DNA of 64,000 nt, taken from contig JBBPTG010000010.1 in the NCBI GenBank assembly GCA_038093975.1, forward strand, positions 62,001 through 126,000, in the 5' to 3' direction. Below are positions 1 through 12,509 of the stretch, piece by piece. The number at the start of each line of letters is the position of its first letter. Position 1 is the stretch's first letter. The DNA is from Chalciporus piperatus (Eukaryota > Basidiomycota > Agaricomycetes > Boletales > Boletaceae). Both the position numbers and the translations under genes were made by a program. The notes under the pieces were generated by a model. The model had not been told where the DNA came from and did not search any database. It saw nothing but the letters and a program-made list of their open reading frames with translations.

Positions 1-852
1 AGAAAATGAGTGCTGCGAGAGACTCAGAGTTGACATTGACGTTGATGTTGAAGTTGAACAGTTGAACTGTTGACAGCGCACAAGTCACATGACACGCGCA
101 ACTCAAATTTCGACAAGTCCAAAATTCTTCAAATCATTAGGAAACAAAGGCTACATTTTTTGGATTGCCTTCATCACTTTGCTTGAGAATTCCTCAATTG
201 ATACATGATAGTTATCATAATGTATCATCATGTTTTATATTACTTCACATCTGACACCTGAAAGAAGAAGGTCACCCATGTGTTTCTCCCAATGTTGGGC
301 AAGCCTCAGCACTATGTCGTGCAAACATAGTTACTAAACCTTTGTACCACAATGCTCTGTGGTTTATTGGTGGCTTTGGTAACCACAGGTGAACCTCAGG
401 CGGATAACGGATACTGTACGTACGCATGTTGACGATCGACAGCCGTTCACACAAATGTGCCCCCTGTGCTCTGTAGGGACTTGTTTGCCACTGTGTGGGG
501 GATCTCTCAGGAAATTCTGGCATATACCCGGTGAATGCCTTGAACATTTGGGCGTGTACTGATGATTGCCCTCAGCTGCACTATTAGAAGGTCACCCTTC
601 TAATATTCACTTTCTGGGGGGGCATGGCCAGTTTCAAGTGCTTCAAGTGGATTGTAAACCAAGCTGACCAATGTCATCTGGAATCCAATCTTCAAGAATC
701 TGTCATGAGCCACACACTTCACCTCCAGTGAATGCTATCTGTTTTTGTACACTTTGTCACACTGTTGAATGAATCCCTAGGCCTACCCAAATCAGACAGA
801 AAACACATGGTATTTATTCCCCTTGGTGGTGAACGCCTCTCCTAGAATAACT
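1..852. other. Left-edge stretch without a supported gene
   Basis: I see no recognisable gene here. Positions 27-80 are rich in short TTGA/TTGAC units and hold a small inverted repeat (AACAG TTGAA CTGTT). A 91-codon minus-strand frame at 272-547 has no motif I recognise and no clear splice partners. It may be chance or an old element remnant. The right end serves as the 3' flank of the MSS51-like gene. Confidence 0.4.
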
Positions 853-2527
853 CTAGCTTCTGGATTGTACCTCTCTTCCCTTTCCTCTGATACCCCACAA
901 ACCCCAGTTTGTCTTGACCATTACTCGTGGATCAAAGTCAGCGACCTCCCATTTCTCGCTTCTAAATGTGTTTTCTCCCGGAGTAATAACCCATTCAAAC
1001 TCGCCAGCAACGTCAGGAACTCGGTCAAGAGAGCGGACATCCCTCTCAACATCTGCTGGAGAAAAACCTGTGACGAAAATAGCACACCTGCTAGCGAGAA
1101 GCGCAGGGATAACAGGACCCCACTCCGTAGGAGAAGCGATTTGCAGACAAGGTTTTCCATCAAGCTCTGAAACGGACAACGGGGACGGGAATCCAAAGCC
1201 TGGGGAGAAAAAGAAGAAAACATCGGTATACGGATCAAGAGTATCTTGGAACTGTGCGTGGACTTCCGCATAATTGGCCTGCATGCCCGTGATTGTGAGC
1301 TGCGGAGAGTAGGGAACAGTGTACGAAGGAACCCCGTAGAGCTCGAGCGAGGAACGGGTTCGTTTCAAAGGAGCTATCGGTTTCGGAGTAGGAGGCTCGT
1401 AGACGTTAGGAAGGTATAACGGCGGTTTCTCTTGCTCTGCAGGATTTTTTGGCGTAGGGGAGACGTGCTCCGGGGATTGAGTAGATGTATCAGCCTTTGA
1501 ACCCGAGTCGTTTCGGGGACGTGGAAGAGACACCTGTGGCCCGATAAAGTAAAGATGAAAATGACAGGACGGGAATAGCAGGCAAAGTTGCTCCCAGACA
1601 TGAGGGGGAAGCGAAGACTCTGCGCGGGCCCCTAGAATGAAAACCCTGATCTGGGGTTTAGAGATGCCAGCCTCTTCAGTGTCCGGAGCACCAGGAGGTA
1701 CGTGAAGTGTCATGCGCAGTGCTGGGGGCGTGGCACTGAACAAATATATCACGGGTTTCTTTTAGTAAGCTTACCTGCCAAAGATCGACTACCTTCAGGT
1801 GTGACACGATGATTGTTCAGGGTCAATCCACTGTTCTGATGGAGGACGGATCCCATTGTCAGGGGATAGGTAAGCAACTTGCTGGCATGCCTCCTCGACT
1901 GTTCTGTATCCATCGAGGGGAAACCACGCGTGTACCAAAATAGATCCCAATTAGCAAACGAAACAGCCTCCTCGTACGCTTGAGGTCCTTGATCAGAGCG
2001 GATATATCAGCTTTGAAAGATTGAAACCCGTGAAGGAACCTGCCTGGAAGCTCGAACTCGGACATTCTTCTGCCACTGCGAAGATCGTGTTCATCCTCGT
2101 TGACCTCCCTCAGACGCGAACAAAACTTGGAATGCTCCTCGTCTACCTCCCAGTGTTCCTTGCTGCAATGAGATGGCCATCCACAGTCAGGACACTCGAA
2201 CTTGACTCGTAAAGGTTTCTCTGTTGTGGCAGCAGGTACGTGCTCGCACTTGCTAGCTGCACAAACCGGACAAGGAGCGAGAGAGCGGACGGTTTCTCCT
2301 CTAGCATTTACCGCAGGACACGGAGATTCTGAAAACGGGTGGAAGAGGTCATCCTCCGCGAGAAGTGTGGTTGCTCCATGCGTGGGGGATTTGCGCTTTC
2401 GAAAGATGTTCAGGAAATGCCTCCGGCTGCAGGCTTGTTGAAAGGGAGTATTGCAAGAACGGAGACTCAGCGGAGCAGTGAAGAGAGTCCGAAATGTTGG
2501 ACCGGAACGACACAGATACATGATCAA
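853..2527 (-). CDS. MSS51: Mss51-like mitochondrial MYND zinc-finger protein
   Basis: In yeast Mss51 activates translation of COX1 mRNA and binds newly made Cox1 in mitochondria; the role here is inferred from the family. Three exons join in phase into 521 residues: 2044-2527, 1775-1987 and 853-1721. The N-terminus is Arg-rich and transit-peptide-like. It is followed by a cysteine cluster (CPVCAASKCEH, then CPDCGWPSHCSKEHW and the Cys/His pairs of a MYND finger). The family block YEEAVSFANWDLFWYTRGFP and then SRRHASKLLTYP, TMGSVLHQNSG and TPEGSRSLAALRMTLH follow. The first intron (1988-2043) begins with GC instead of GT; without it the gene looks frameshifted. The 110-bp gap to HIS3 is a shared divergent promoter. 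The start could also be the second Met two codons on. Confidence 0.88.
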
Positions 2528-2637
2528 AAATATTGGGTGTCCACAAGGGTGTCAAGTTCCAAATGGTGACGATGAGAATTACATAAGCATCTCCAGCAAA
2601 ATCTACGCCGTCGAATACTTGTAAAACTACCACTACC

Positions 2638-3447
2638 ATGGCGGCAAGAACGGCTACGATTTCCAGAAAAACTAACGAAACCCAAATCGATGTGTCCATC
2701 AATCTAGACTGCGCCCCTGGATCTAGCCATGCGCAGAACATCGACATTTCGACTGGCATCGGCTTTTTGGACCACGTAGGTCTCCAGCAATCCCTCTGGG
2801 AGTGGACTGATTGGACCACCACAGATGTATCATGCACTGGCGAAGCATGGTGGGATGTCGTTGACCATGAAATGCAAAGGAGATCTTTGGATTGATGACC
2901 ATCACACTGCAGATAAGTAGTCCTGATCATTAGAGAATACCAAGGGTCTTAGTGTCAGTACACAAGATAGCGCGATTGCACTCGGAGCTGCATTTAAACA
3001 AGCCCTTGGTGAGGTGAAAGGTATCAGGCGGTATGGGACGGGCTTTGCGCCTCTTGATGAAGTGCATATGCAATTACTGAGGATGCTTTCTTGTCATTGA
3101 ACACCCCTTTGCACAGGCACTCTCACGAGCAGTGATCGACATTTGCTCTCGTCCATATTGCGTCACTGATCTCGGGCTGAAGCGCGAGAAGATTGGTGAC
3201 CTCTCGACAGAGATGATCCCTCACATATTCTATTCCTTCGCAATTGCAGCTGGTGTGACACTTCATGTTGACGTCCTTCGCGGAGAAAATGACCACCATC
3301 GGTATGCTCTCATTTGCAAATCTGTACCAATTAACTGCTACTCTCCGTAGTTCCGAATCCGCATTCAAAGCTCTGGCGTTGGCAATTAAACAAGCCATTG
3401 AGCGGACAGGCGGCAATGAAATACCCAGTACGAAGGGGGTACTCTGA
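2638..3447 (+). CDS. HIS3: Imidazoleglycerol-phosphate dehydratase
   Basis: This enzyme catalyses the sixth step of histidine synthesis, dehydrating imidazole glycerol phosphate with bound Mn. Five exons: 2638-2775, 2825-2916, 2959-3061, 3117-3301 and 3351-3447, giving 204 residues, close to the family norm. Visible motifs in order: [121 protein letters not shown]. The exon 2/exon 3 junction is odd. The family motif HHxxE, whose Glu binds metal, reads HHTAD followed by a short insert when the only GT-AG intron (2917-2958) is used. An alternative removal of 2913-2966 keeps the frame but starts with AT. All other junctions are clean, so the gene is probably real, but activity is not assured. 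Confidence 0.85.
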
Positions 3448-3608
3448 TCCCCTCACCCGTGGTCATAAACACGCGGAAGGATCAGTTAGTCAGAATGCGC
3501 GTCAAGCAATGCTTTACGTACTCCTACGAGATGAACGGACTAAGATGCATAACATAAATGTATCTGACAAGCTACATATAGCACAAATGCCGTCTGCTGA
3601 GCGATCAT

Positions 3609-6600
3609 TCAGGACCAGAAAATGCACCTCTTCTCTGGCGGAGGGTTCAGCTGTGCAAGCGTAAACAAGGGTATGTAAATTCTAAGAATTAGATCATGTA
3701 CGAACCTTGGCCCACTTAGAGCATTTGAATGCTTCGGCAAATTCGGGTATATTAAAGATAGTGCCCTCCGTACGATAGCGGTTTGGTGAATGAGGATCGG
3801 TGCGAACACGCTGTACCTAGTACCAAAGAGTGTTCAGCAGTGGGCACGAGCAAAGACAAGCTTTACAAACCGCGTCCGCGGGTCGGTTATGCATGGCCCA
3901 AGTGCGTGCGAAAGAAATGAAAAACAATTGATCTCTGCAGATGATCAACGTCTGTTGAATGGATGAGAATGGTGACTCACCTAGTGAAGTCCAACCCTGG
4001 GAGGAGGTATTCATGCCCAGCGTCATATGAATCTTCGTACTGGGCTTTCCAAGCTCGGTAGGCTTGAATAAGACCGCTGTCGCCGATATTCTCCCCGGAG
4101 GTGCTGAGAGGTCGGGATCAGCAACTATCGATACTCACGTGATAGTCAAACCAACAGATTGCCCTACGAAACTCAGTTAAAATGGCAAGTAAGGACTAGC
4201 TTAGATACTTACATTGACATGCACAACACCTCCTTTGCCGTCGTCGACGGTGTAGGCTGGCTCAACGTAAATACCAAATCCGATGTAGAAATATGTAGAC
4301 CGACCAGAATACTGATGAACGATGCAGTCTTGACGGATCTGATAAGCATCGCTTGTCTGACGAGTCCACCACTCTTCGAGTTTCCCATCCTGGTTATAAA
4401 GTCTGCCAGCCGAATCGAAGGCGTGCTGGTCGCGGATAAATCGCCGCTTTAAGAGGAAGACGGTGGAACTTACCGTGAGCTCGTGCGCGGCGACCATGCC
4501 GAAAGAACCGTAGGATAAATATCCTGGCCTGAAACAGAGTGAGAGTAGAATATCCCATGCGCGCAACTACTCACCAGTCAAGAGAGAAAAACGGTGGCTG
4601 AAGAATGCCAGCTGGGAACACGATCTGGCCAAAAGCACTTGAATCGCAGAAGCCAAATAACGGGTAAGTTACGTACTTCATTGCCTGTTGGGTTGTAGTA
4701 TGCATTCACAGTCGCTGGTGTCATTTCCCACTCGTCAAGATTTCTGGATTTTCCTAGCTTTTGCCACATCTTGTAGACATCAGAAGCTCTAGGGAAGAAA
4801 GTCAGATGGATTACTCCGGGCCAAGAGTGTAGACTGACCCAGCGCTGAGCATATTCTCGAAGAACGTATCGACGTGAACCTTAACGAGCGTGTAATAGCT
4901 CACGAGAGAGCGAGCGTCTCGGGTGTCCGGAGAAAGCGGGAATCCAACTTTCTTTCGGATTGCCTCGGCCTTGCCGCGGGCTTTGCGAGCCGATTCCTCG
5001 TCCATCCATTCAATGCGTTCCAGAGATTTCTCGAAGGCCGCGACAATGTCTGCATGACGGAATTGGAAGATGAGATGAATAAAGCCTAAAGTTGAAGCGT
5101 ACTTGATATGATCTCAGCGGCGTTCTCCCTCGAGTCTCCGGGGAACGTCGCATTGACGAAGTACCTGCCTGTGGCGAACCCCATAGCAGCTTCCACCTCA
5201 CGCATGCAAAATTCGGATCGCTCCCCAATTGCCCCTGGTTTGAGTCCATTGAGAACTTCCTGCAATTGTCGTACTGCCTTCCATGCTTCTGTCGTCGTTC
5301 CCAGATTGGGAGCAAATTCCAGAGCAGCGCGAACAACGAGATAAGCTTCAATGACGTCAGAAGGTGTACGCTCCAGAATTCGGGACAATGAGCTGGGATA
5401 CGGCTTGTAAGTGACAATCACTCGACTCGGGAAAAAACGGGGAGTGAATGTGGCAAAGTAGTCCGGGAAGTTGATTTGTGGTAGCGCGGATTTGAGGGTA
5501 TTCATGTTGGTAGGATTGTACGTGCCGAAGGGGTCTTGCTGTAATTTATCTAGATCTAAGGTGGCGTCTGCAATCTCTGCCTCGAATTTGACGACCTGCC
5601 GGGCAAGCTCGTGTGCCCTGAGGAAAGGGTCCTCGGCCGGTTTGCGACTATCACCGTCTTCGCCATCTTCGCCGTCCCATGGTGGCCAGGGCCAGGGAGG
5701 CCAAAGACGTTCCTCGTCTTCCAACTGATCGGTTTGGAGGGCAATGCGCATGCGCTCGGCCGTGGGATCTGCTCCGTGCACGACTTCGTCATCGCGTAAA
5801 GTCACCAACAATCGTTCGATGACATCTTCATAAACACTGAGCACTCCCTGTTCCTTGTAGTACTCCTGATAGCTGTTTAAAAGCAAACAAAAGAATGAAA
5901 TGACCCACAGCACACCTTGGATGGCAATCCCAAAGTAGGCTGAGTGAACCAAAGAGTCATTGCGTTGGGGTCAACGCCTGCGTCGCCGTCAACGAAGAAC
6001 TCGAACAAAGCGTCAACACCTGTAGGAAAGCTCTAAGTATCTCTTGACTGGTGTGAAACGACAATCACCTCTGGAATGCATGTAACCTAGGGCATTGGAC
6101 AACCCCTGCCTTGGATTCATGACCGCGAAATCAACGCGTTTTCCGCGGTATATCTTGCGAATGTTGTTGACGAATTGCTGCAAGGGTGCTTGACCAAGGT
6201 AGTCGAGCTTCGCCTCGTCCATACATGACACATAGAGAGTGCGGAGTTTGCGGAGCAGCTGATCGTCCCACGAATTATCGTCGATGGATGTGTCGGACTC
6301 GAGGAGTTTCTGAATAACTCGCCCATTTTGTTCTGCGAGAACGGAGAAGGAGTTGATGGCACCCTTATCCCCGGGAATGGGATGAGATGCGATCCAACCA
6401 CCGTCTGTTTGTTGTTCAATATTGAAGATTTGCTGGGCATACACTTTACTCACTGGCAAACTCATAGAAGTTCTCGCATGGATCATAAGAGGTATCTAGA
6501 GAAGCGAGGATTGATGCCGAGAGAATGATGCATTCCTTGGTGAGACACGTCTCCTAGTAGTCATGGAATCAACATTATTGAACAAAGGGCATGTCATAGA

Positions 6601-7230
6601 ATTTTACCTTTGGCGGTCCCGGCTGAGGCATCTCTGGCGGACCGGTTGGTTCGGGGCCAACAATGACGGTGCGCGTAACATGATCAGTGGTCGTATAGGT
6701 AGAAACGGATGTGTAGACTGCGGTGGTGGTAGCTGTCTTAGTAGAGGTTGCTGTGGTAGTGGTGATATCAAAAACAGTTGAGACCGCAGTGGAGACAGCG
6801 GTGGTGGTGGTCGCGGAAATCAAGGTGGTGGCAGCAGTGGTAGTATATGTGACAGTCAGAGTTTCTGTCTCGGTCTGCGTACCATTACCTCCATGGCCAT
6901 CTCCGCCTCCTCCATTACGGCCATTCCTAAGGTTGAGTTTGTGTTGGGCACCAGCGAATAAGCCGATGAAGACGGAGCTAATGAGCAAGAGGATGAGAAC
7001 TTCGACAAGAAGGACCTTTGTGAGGCCGGTAAGGGGTTCGTGTACAGCGTCTGTCAGACGACCAGTTAAGGAACGCCGAGGGGAAGGGGGATCCGGCGGG
7101 TCTTGGTCTGCATGATGGTCTCCACTGTTTAAGAGAGGTGCTGCCTCTGAGGTGGGGCTGAGTAACTTAGAAGCGTTAGCGGAAACGAGAGCGTACCATG
7201 ATCCCTCGAGTTTGGGGACCGGTCCGCCAT
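3609..7230 (-). CDS. M13-family membrane zinc metallopeptidase (neprilysin/ECE type)
   Basis: This is a type II membrane protein with an outward-facing zinc endopeptidase domain. The start MADRSPNSRDH (7230) lies in a short first exon. The next exon carries a cytosolic segment and one membrane segment (VLLVEVLILLLISSVFIGLF). A Gly-rich patch and a long Thr-rich stalk of about 80 residues follow (6600-6880). Peptidase signatures: GRYFVNATFPGDSRENA, the substrate-binding VNAYYNP, and the zinc site HELT/HAFDSAGR split by an intron inside the HExxH motif near 4465. Further on are GENIGDSGLIQAYRAW, which supplies the third zinc ligand Glu, and the C-terminal PNRYR and EKRCIFW motifs. All catalytic residues are present. 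The physiological substrate is unknown. It ends tail-to-tail with HIS3, 161 bp apart. Confidence 0.9.
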
Positions 7231-7656
7231 GGTGACGGTAAAAGATGATGCGACGAAACAGCGAGAAGGGACTTTAAGTACTTGAGGTTGGCTGTGAATG
7301 CGTGCTCGCCGTACGTTCTCCACGCGGCGTGCGAACAGGAATGGATCGCAAGACAATCGCAAACAAGCGCGACAGCCTAGTCCCAATCCAATCTAGTAGA
7401 CAGCGTGCATGAACGACGATAACCAGTGTAGTAGTAAGTGTAATGTGGATTTGATAGGCATTTGAATGGTTGTAGTATGTAGTAACCAGATGGTACCACA
7501 AGGACGCATGCCACAAGCATGACACGCCACGCGGTTTGACGCGACGCGTCAATAGGACTTGAGGAAGTTGAGGAAGACCTTGTACATCGCTTGTACATAT
7601 ACGATACATACAGCACCAGTACATCCTCGATCGGTATAGTCCCTGCCACCACGAGA

Positions 7657-10125
7657 ATGGTATATTTTCCTCCCCCACAATTGGCTTCCGCTTCACGGCC
7701 ATCCTACGGAGAAGCCTACAGCAACATCCTCGCCGCCCACCGTCGCTCGCCCCTCACGTCCGCGTCGTCTGTCATCATCTTAGTTGCTCCAGATGTCGAC
7801 GCATTATGCGCCGCAAAGATGCTTGCAGAACTGCTCAAGCATGACGATGTAATGCACAGAATCATTCCTGTCTCAGGCGTTGCGGAACTGGAAACCATGA
7901 AAGACGAGCTCGCTACCTATACCGATGTATGCATTCCCTATCCCATGTTGCCTTCTCTGCTTGACACCTGTTAGCTTCACACCCTCGTTCTCCTCAATAT
8001 GGGCGCTATCTTAGACCTTCCCTCCCCGATGTGGTTTGGGGATTTCACAACCAAACTAACAGTTCATGTAATCGACTCGACTCGACCCCAGAATCTGGGA
8101 AGTTTATTCGGCGGTGGTGACATCAGTGATCGCATCGTCATTTGGGATGATGGTGAGGTTGAGAACATGCAAGCACAAAGGAAAGCCTGGGAAGCACTAG
8201 AAGTCTGTCCTCTCGAGTTATACCCAGCCTCCAGACTGACCGATCCTCCAGTATGAGCCAGAACCTGACTCAGATGACGACTGCGATGATTCAGATCTAG
8301 ATTCGGAAAACGGTATTCTCTCACAAGAAGACGGAGGACTGGATGAGGACTTGCCTGAAGGTGGTCAATCACGGAAGCGCAAATCTCACGATGTCACTCA
8401 AAACGGAGGGAAACGCCTCAAACTAGACGATGTGAGTCCGGTTCGCTTTTTTGCTGGTTTCCGGTTGACACCCTCATCAGCAACCGAGCCGAATGTCGCG
8501 AGAACAGCGCGCGACATATCAAGCAGTCGTAGAAAAGCACTACATGAGCGGTTCGTGGTACGGACAGAGTGCCTCTGCAACAATCTACATCCTCGCCACT
8601 ATCCTGGAGCGAGCTGACTGTAATCTTTTGTGGTATGTGTTTTCCTGTGGTATGGGGTACGAAAAGACAGTTATGCCTTGTTCCCATTGTTGTAGGCTCG
8701 CAATCCTCGGGCTAACATACCAGTATACAACTTCACGCATATCGCGCGACTTTTACGAGAAATACCACTCTATTTATCATGACGAAGTATCTCGTCTCGA
8801 TCCACTCCCATTGGGAGTTGCCAGCAATGTCGATACCATAACCGCGCTCGGCCCGGACGATCTATCAATACGAGCTACCGACGAACTAAGATTCACTCTC
8901 CTCCGTCACTGGACCCTATACGATGCTATGTTTCACTCTAGTTATGTGGCCGGGAAACTTGGAATATGGAAAGAGCGTGGTCGAAAGCGTCTCACAGGCC
9001 TTCTCGCGAAAATGGGGTGAATCCGATGGTTTGACCCACTCTGTCGATGATCATTATCCACTAACCTATGCCCATCGCAGGTTTTCAATACCACAAACTC
9101 AGCAACTGTATTCTCATATGGACCTCGATCTGAAGCAGCAATTGCGATCCAAACTGGATGCTATCGCCCCCGAGTACGGTCTGGTCGAGCTTACATATCC
9201 GTCCTTCGTTCGCTGTTTCGGGTACCGAGCACCACCTCTAAGCGCAGCTGATGCTGTAGAAGCCGTCAGCGCACTTTTGGATGTAGCCGGTGGTGTAAGG
9301 ATGGAGCTCGAGGCAGAAGGTGCCCGACATGGTGGAGAATGGTTTGGGGGTGGCCGGGTTTGGGAAGGGAGTAAAGACGCCGGTGATGAAGCTCATGCAA
9401 CAAAAGTACGCGGAGATGGAACCAACAGTGGGGCTGTTGATGGAGAAAATCAAGAAGGCACAGGGGAGCGTCTGGAAGTACCGTGGTGGGTGAAGAATTT
9501 CTGGGCTGCCTATGATGCCCTCACTGAGTAAGTCATATTTTGTCTGTCTTCTCACCCGAAACAACTATAAATTTTAGTATCGTCCCTCTTCGGGATGCTC
9601 TTGCACTCTCAATGTCGCTTCATCGAGCTATCATCCGACAAGGAACCTCCATCATCGACAAGCAAGACATCCGCACAATGCGCTCTCATCGCGTTGTTGT
9701 TCTCTCCCAGGGACCTGATCTTGCACTCTTCGCCCATCCTGGTATCCTGTCACGGCTTGCGCTCTGGTTGATTGATGCACTCCGAGACAAGCTTCCGGGT
9801 ACAAAATTTGCCCGGGGAAAAAAGAGTTTACCCCTTGTCCTCGCCTGTCTAAATGAAAAGACAGAAACATATATCGTTGTCGGCGTCATGGGCTCACTTG
9901 AGTTGGGGGATGTGATAAAGAAGTGAGTTCCACCGAATGCAATTCTTTGGTTTGAAGGCTTGACGTTCGTCCTTCAGCGAGTTTGGTCTCGCATTTATCA
10001 ACGCCAAAGAACGGTGCAACGCCCGGTCCTCTCATAACTCGTTCAATACAAGCGTACTTGAGATTGAGCAGGAGGATTTGAAGGTGTTCCTCGAAGCACT
10101 CTGTGAGGTAAGCGAGGGGTATTGA
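7657..10125 (+). CDS. CDC45: Cdc45, replicative helicase subunit
   Basis: Cdc45 joins Mcm2-7 and GINS to form the CMG helicase at nuclear replication forks. The start MVYFPPPQL fits the family; Mets upstream in the same frame are less likely. Exons then read SSVIILVAPDVDALCAAKML (start of the DHH/RecJ-like fold), MGAILDLPSPMWFG, TVHVIDSTRPQNLGSLFGG and IVIWDDGE. An acidic and basic linker follows (EPDSDDDCDDSDLDSE, then SRKRKSHD), then the helical middle (LRFTLLRHWTLYDAMFHSSYVAGKLG) and MDLDLKQQLRSKLDAIAPEYG. The tail NEFGLAFINAKERCNARSSHN is followed by IEQEDLKVFLEALCE. Several introns of 45-70 nt interrupt it. The 427-bp gap to the M13 gene is a divergent promoter region containing several GTACA-type words. 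Confidence 0.92.
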
Positions 10126-10323
10126 CCGAAGCTATGTACAGTGGTGTGTACTTGAAGCTTGAGCGCCCGAGCAACCACATTCGAAACTTCTCTTCACCAG
10201 CCACCAGTCCATGAGCGCACTGTTACCCACGACCTTATTCCCCAGAGCCCATCCAGAATCCAAATCCATGTCTAGGACAAATGTATATCAGAATATCGTT
10301 CCACGAGAGTTCAAGTAGATTAT

Positions 10324-12397
10324 TCACCCTCCCTCTGAGCGCCTGGAGAAGTAATCGTAGTCAATGTTAACTGCAGCATGCAATCGATCGGTTATCAAAG
10401 GTGTTCAAATTGCATCGAAATCCTTACCGGCCATGGCTAAGATGAGCTAGCGAGACCAGTGAGCGACCGATTAATATCCGCAAGCCGACGAACCTACCGC
10501 TCTCTCCTCAACTGTCAGGGTCCTCAACCCGCTTGGCTTGTGCAGTATCACCTCGCTATTCTGGCCCAAGGGATATGACTGTTCCTCGGGCGCTTGAAAG
10601 GACACAGTATACTGCCCAGTGTCAGTAAAGATCTAGAAATCGATCAATCAATCGGTTCGATTCAAGGTATCTTGGCAACCGTTAGCTTACCTCCCTCCCA
10701 AACCCCCTAAACGCCCTGTCAACACTAGCGATATATCCGCCATGTGCATCCCGTAAGACAAAGTGCCATGCCCATAAACCTTCATCTACACGTGCGAACT
10801 GGTTGAAGATGGCGTCAGAGGAAGTAGGCTCGGGTAATGAATCCGAGCCGATGGTGGTGAGTATCCGCCGAGGGGTAGACCTATGATCATGGGCGTAGTT
10901 TTCGAGAATGGACAAATTTGAATGCCAATATTCGACAGCATCAGATGAGATGACGGTGGGGAATCCGGTTACGTGGTTAGTGAACCAGAATGAAATTTAC
11001 AAATAATTGTTGTTAATAAAAGTCGGGGATGAGAAACATACCATGACCCCACAAGCACACCCGGTAGGAGATCCCATCAGCATATAGTAGATGCGAAGGA
11101 GAGGTTGATACGGTGAGTCGAATGATACATTGCAAAAGAAGTGGTTTCCACGAACACACAAGGGATTGATGACCAGCATGGATCAATAATTGTAAATGAA
11201 ATGAAAGATATGGCCCATGACGAGCCCCAATCATTGGATACGCATGGATTGAAAGAAGGTTTCGTTATGGGCACATTCAAGTTAGAGAGGAACCATGATG
11301 AACGGAGGAATTGTGGAGATAGGAGAGAATTGAAGCCACGTTGTCACGAAACGTCGAGGGCCCCCGTGTGATTAGACCGCATTGGATCACAGGAAGATTT
11401 CCCAAAGAATCGCGCATAACAGTATCAGTGAGAGTATTTGTTGGTAGAGGCGAGATCACGATTCGACCAGGTGGCATGGCACCGTCATCAGATAAAGATT
11501 CAAGAAGAGGAACGAGTAAAAGCGAATCAGCACAGTCAGAGCTGCACGGGGTAGTATCCACGTACCGCAGGAATAAATTGTACCTCCTCCTCCAAAGATG
11601 CCACTCTTGCTGCACTTCTGCGAATGTATCGAGAATTGTCTCGCCCTCTGGAGAGTAATCCTTGGGGCACTGAACGAACATGCGAGAGTTTATCCATGCA
11701 AATGGGCGACGAATCTGAAAGTAGGGAAATCACCATGTCAAGGACTGAGGTGATGCTAATCGGGCTTTGGCACGTACCCAGAGGATTGGCGAACCTTCAA
11801 GATCCATGACCAGTGCTCGGAATGGTCTATGCGTCCTGAAAACCTGCCTTGCAAACATGGAGAGAAAGCCTCGTGGTTCCTCAGCAATGTATCCGAGCGT
11901 CTCTCCAGCTGGATTGGCTGTGCAAACGTCAGTCTGAAACGCAAGTCGTCGGTGAACAATCCATACATACTTATAACGTATCGGTTCGCCTGTTCAAATC
12001 CCATGAAGATATTAAGCATTTCGAGCTGTCTATTCAGGAGTGAAAACAGTCCGAAAGCGAGGCTGAACAAGTTTGACTACCTCGTGACGACAAGCTCGTC
12101 AGTGTTGGAAAGTAAACGCTTCAGGCCCGTCTCGGGATCAGTGGTAGGTCGGCGTGAGTTTGCCTGCCAGACTTGTGATGTGGGTTGTTCATCCGAGTCA
12201 TCGTCTGAGGATGTCCGAGATAAGTCTTCCGAACGAGGCAGCCTACGGGAGGATGTAGCTCCTCGAGGGGGTCTGCCAAAGCCAGCGTTGCGCTGAGGAA
12301 ACCGGGAAAGGGCATAGTATCGACATTGCTGGACTAAAGGCTGTGAGAGTGCGGTATGCTTAGGCAGTAGACGGCAGCACGCAGCAAGCGCAGCCAT
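10324..12397 (-). CDS. AIM25: Mitochondrial phospholipid-scramblase-family protein (Aim25-like)
   Basis: The protein has the scramblase fold of PF03803. Yeast Aim25 is mitochondrial; the biochemical role of fungal members is poorly defined. The first exon (12077-12397) gives a basic Ala/Leu/Arg-rich N-terminus typical of import signals, then GLKRLLSNTDELVVTRQLEML. Later exons give LNIFMGFEQANRYVI, a segment with WINSRMFVQCPKDYSPEGE, LDTFAEVQQEWHLWRRRYNLF, and near 10682-10915 a run with QFARVDEGLWAWHF, GGYIASVDRAFRGFGRE, then DTGQYTVSF. The end ERAMAVNIDYDYFSRRSEGG is made by joining two small exons around 10380-10440. Many introns. It shares a 112-bp divergent promoter with the mIF2 gene. 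Confidence 0.85.
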
Positions 12398-12509
12398 TTG
12401 GGCCCGACTCGTTTGAAGCGTGGTACTTACTAGTAGTACTACTGGTGGTGGTGGTAGACTAAGGTAGTGGTGTACTACTAGCTATACTACGGTAGTACTC
12501 TGATTCTGA
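12398..12509. promoter_or_regulatory. Shared divergent promoter rich in AGTACT/TACTAC palindromes
   Basis: This short gap separates two genes for mitochondrial proteins transcribed away from each other. Positions 12426-12499 are built from overlapping TACTAGTAGTACTACT-type words and GGT repeats, with several perfect short palindromes. Similar words occur before OMA1 and the sugar transporter. A regulatory role is inference. Confidence 0.4.

Noticed and set aside
272..547. 91-codon minus-strand frame as a gene
   Set aside because: No start context, splice partners or recognisable domain; it may be a remnant but cannot be supported.
1988..2043. Apparent frameshift inside MSS51
   Set aside because: A GC-AG intron joins the two frames exactly and restores conserved family motifs, so the gene is not broken here.
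6723..7115. 130-codon plus-strand open frame rich in Val
   Set aside because: It is the antisense of the Thr-rich stalk and membrane segment of the M13 peptidase and has no motif of its own.
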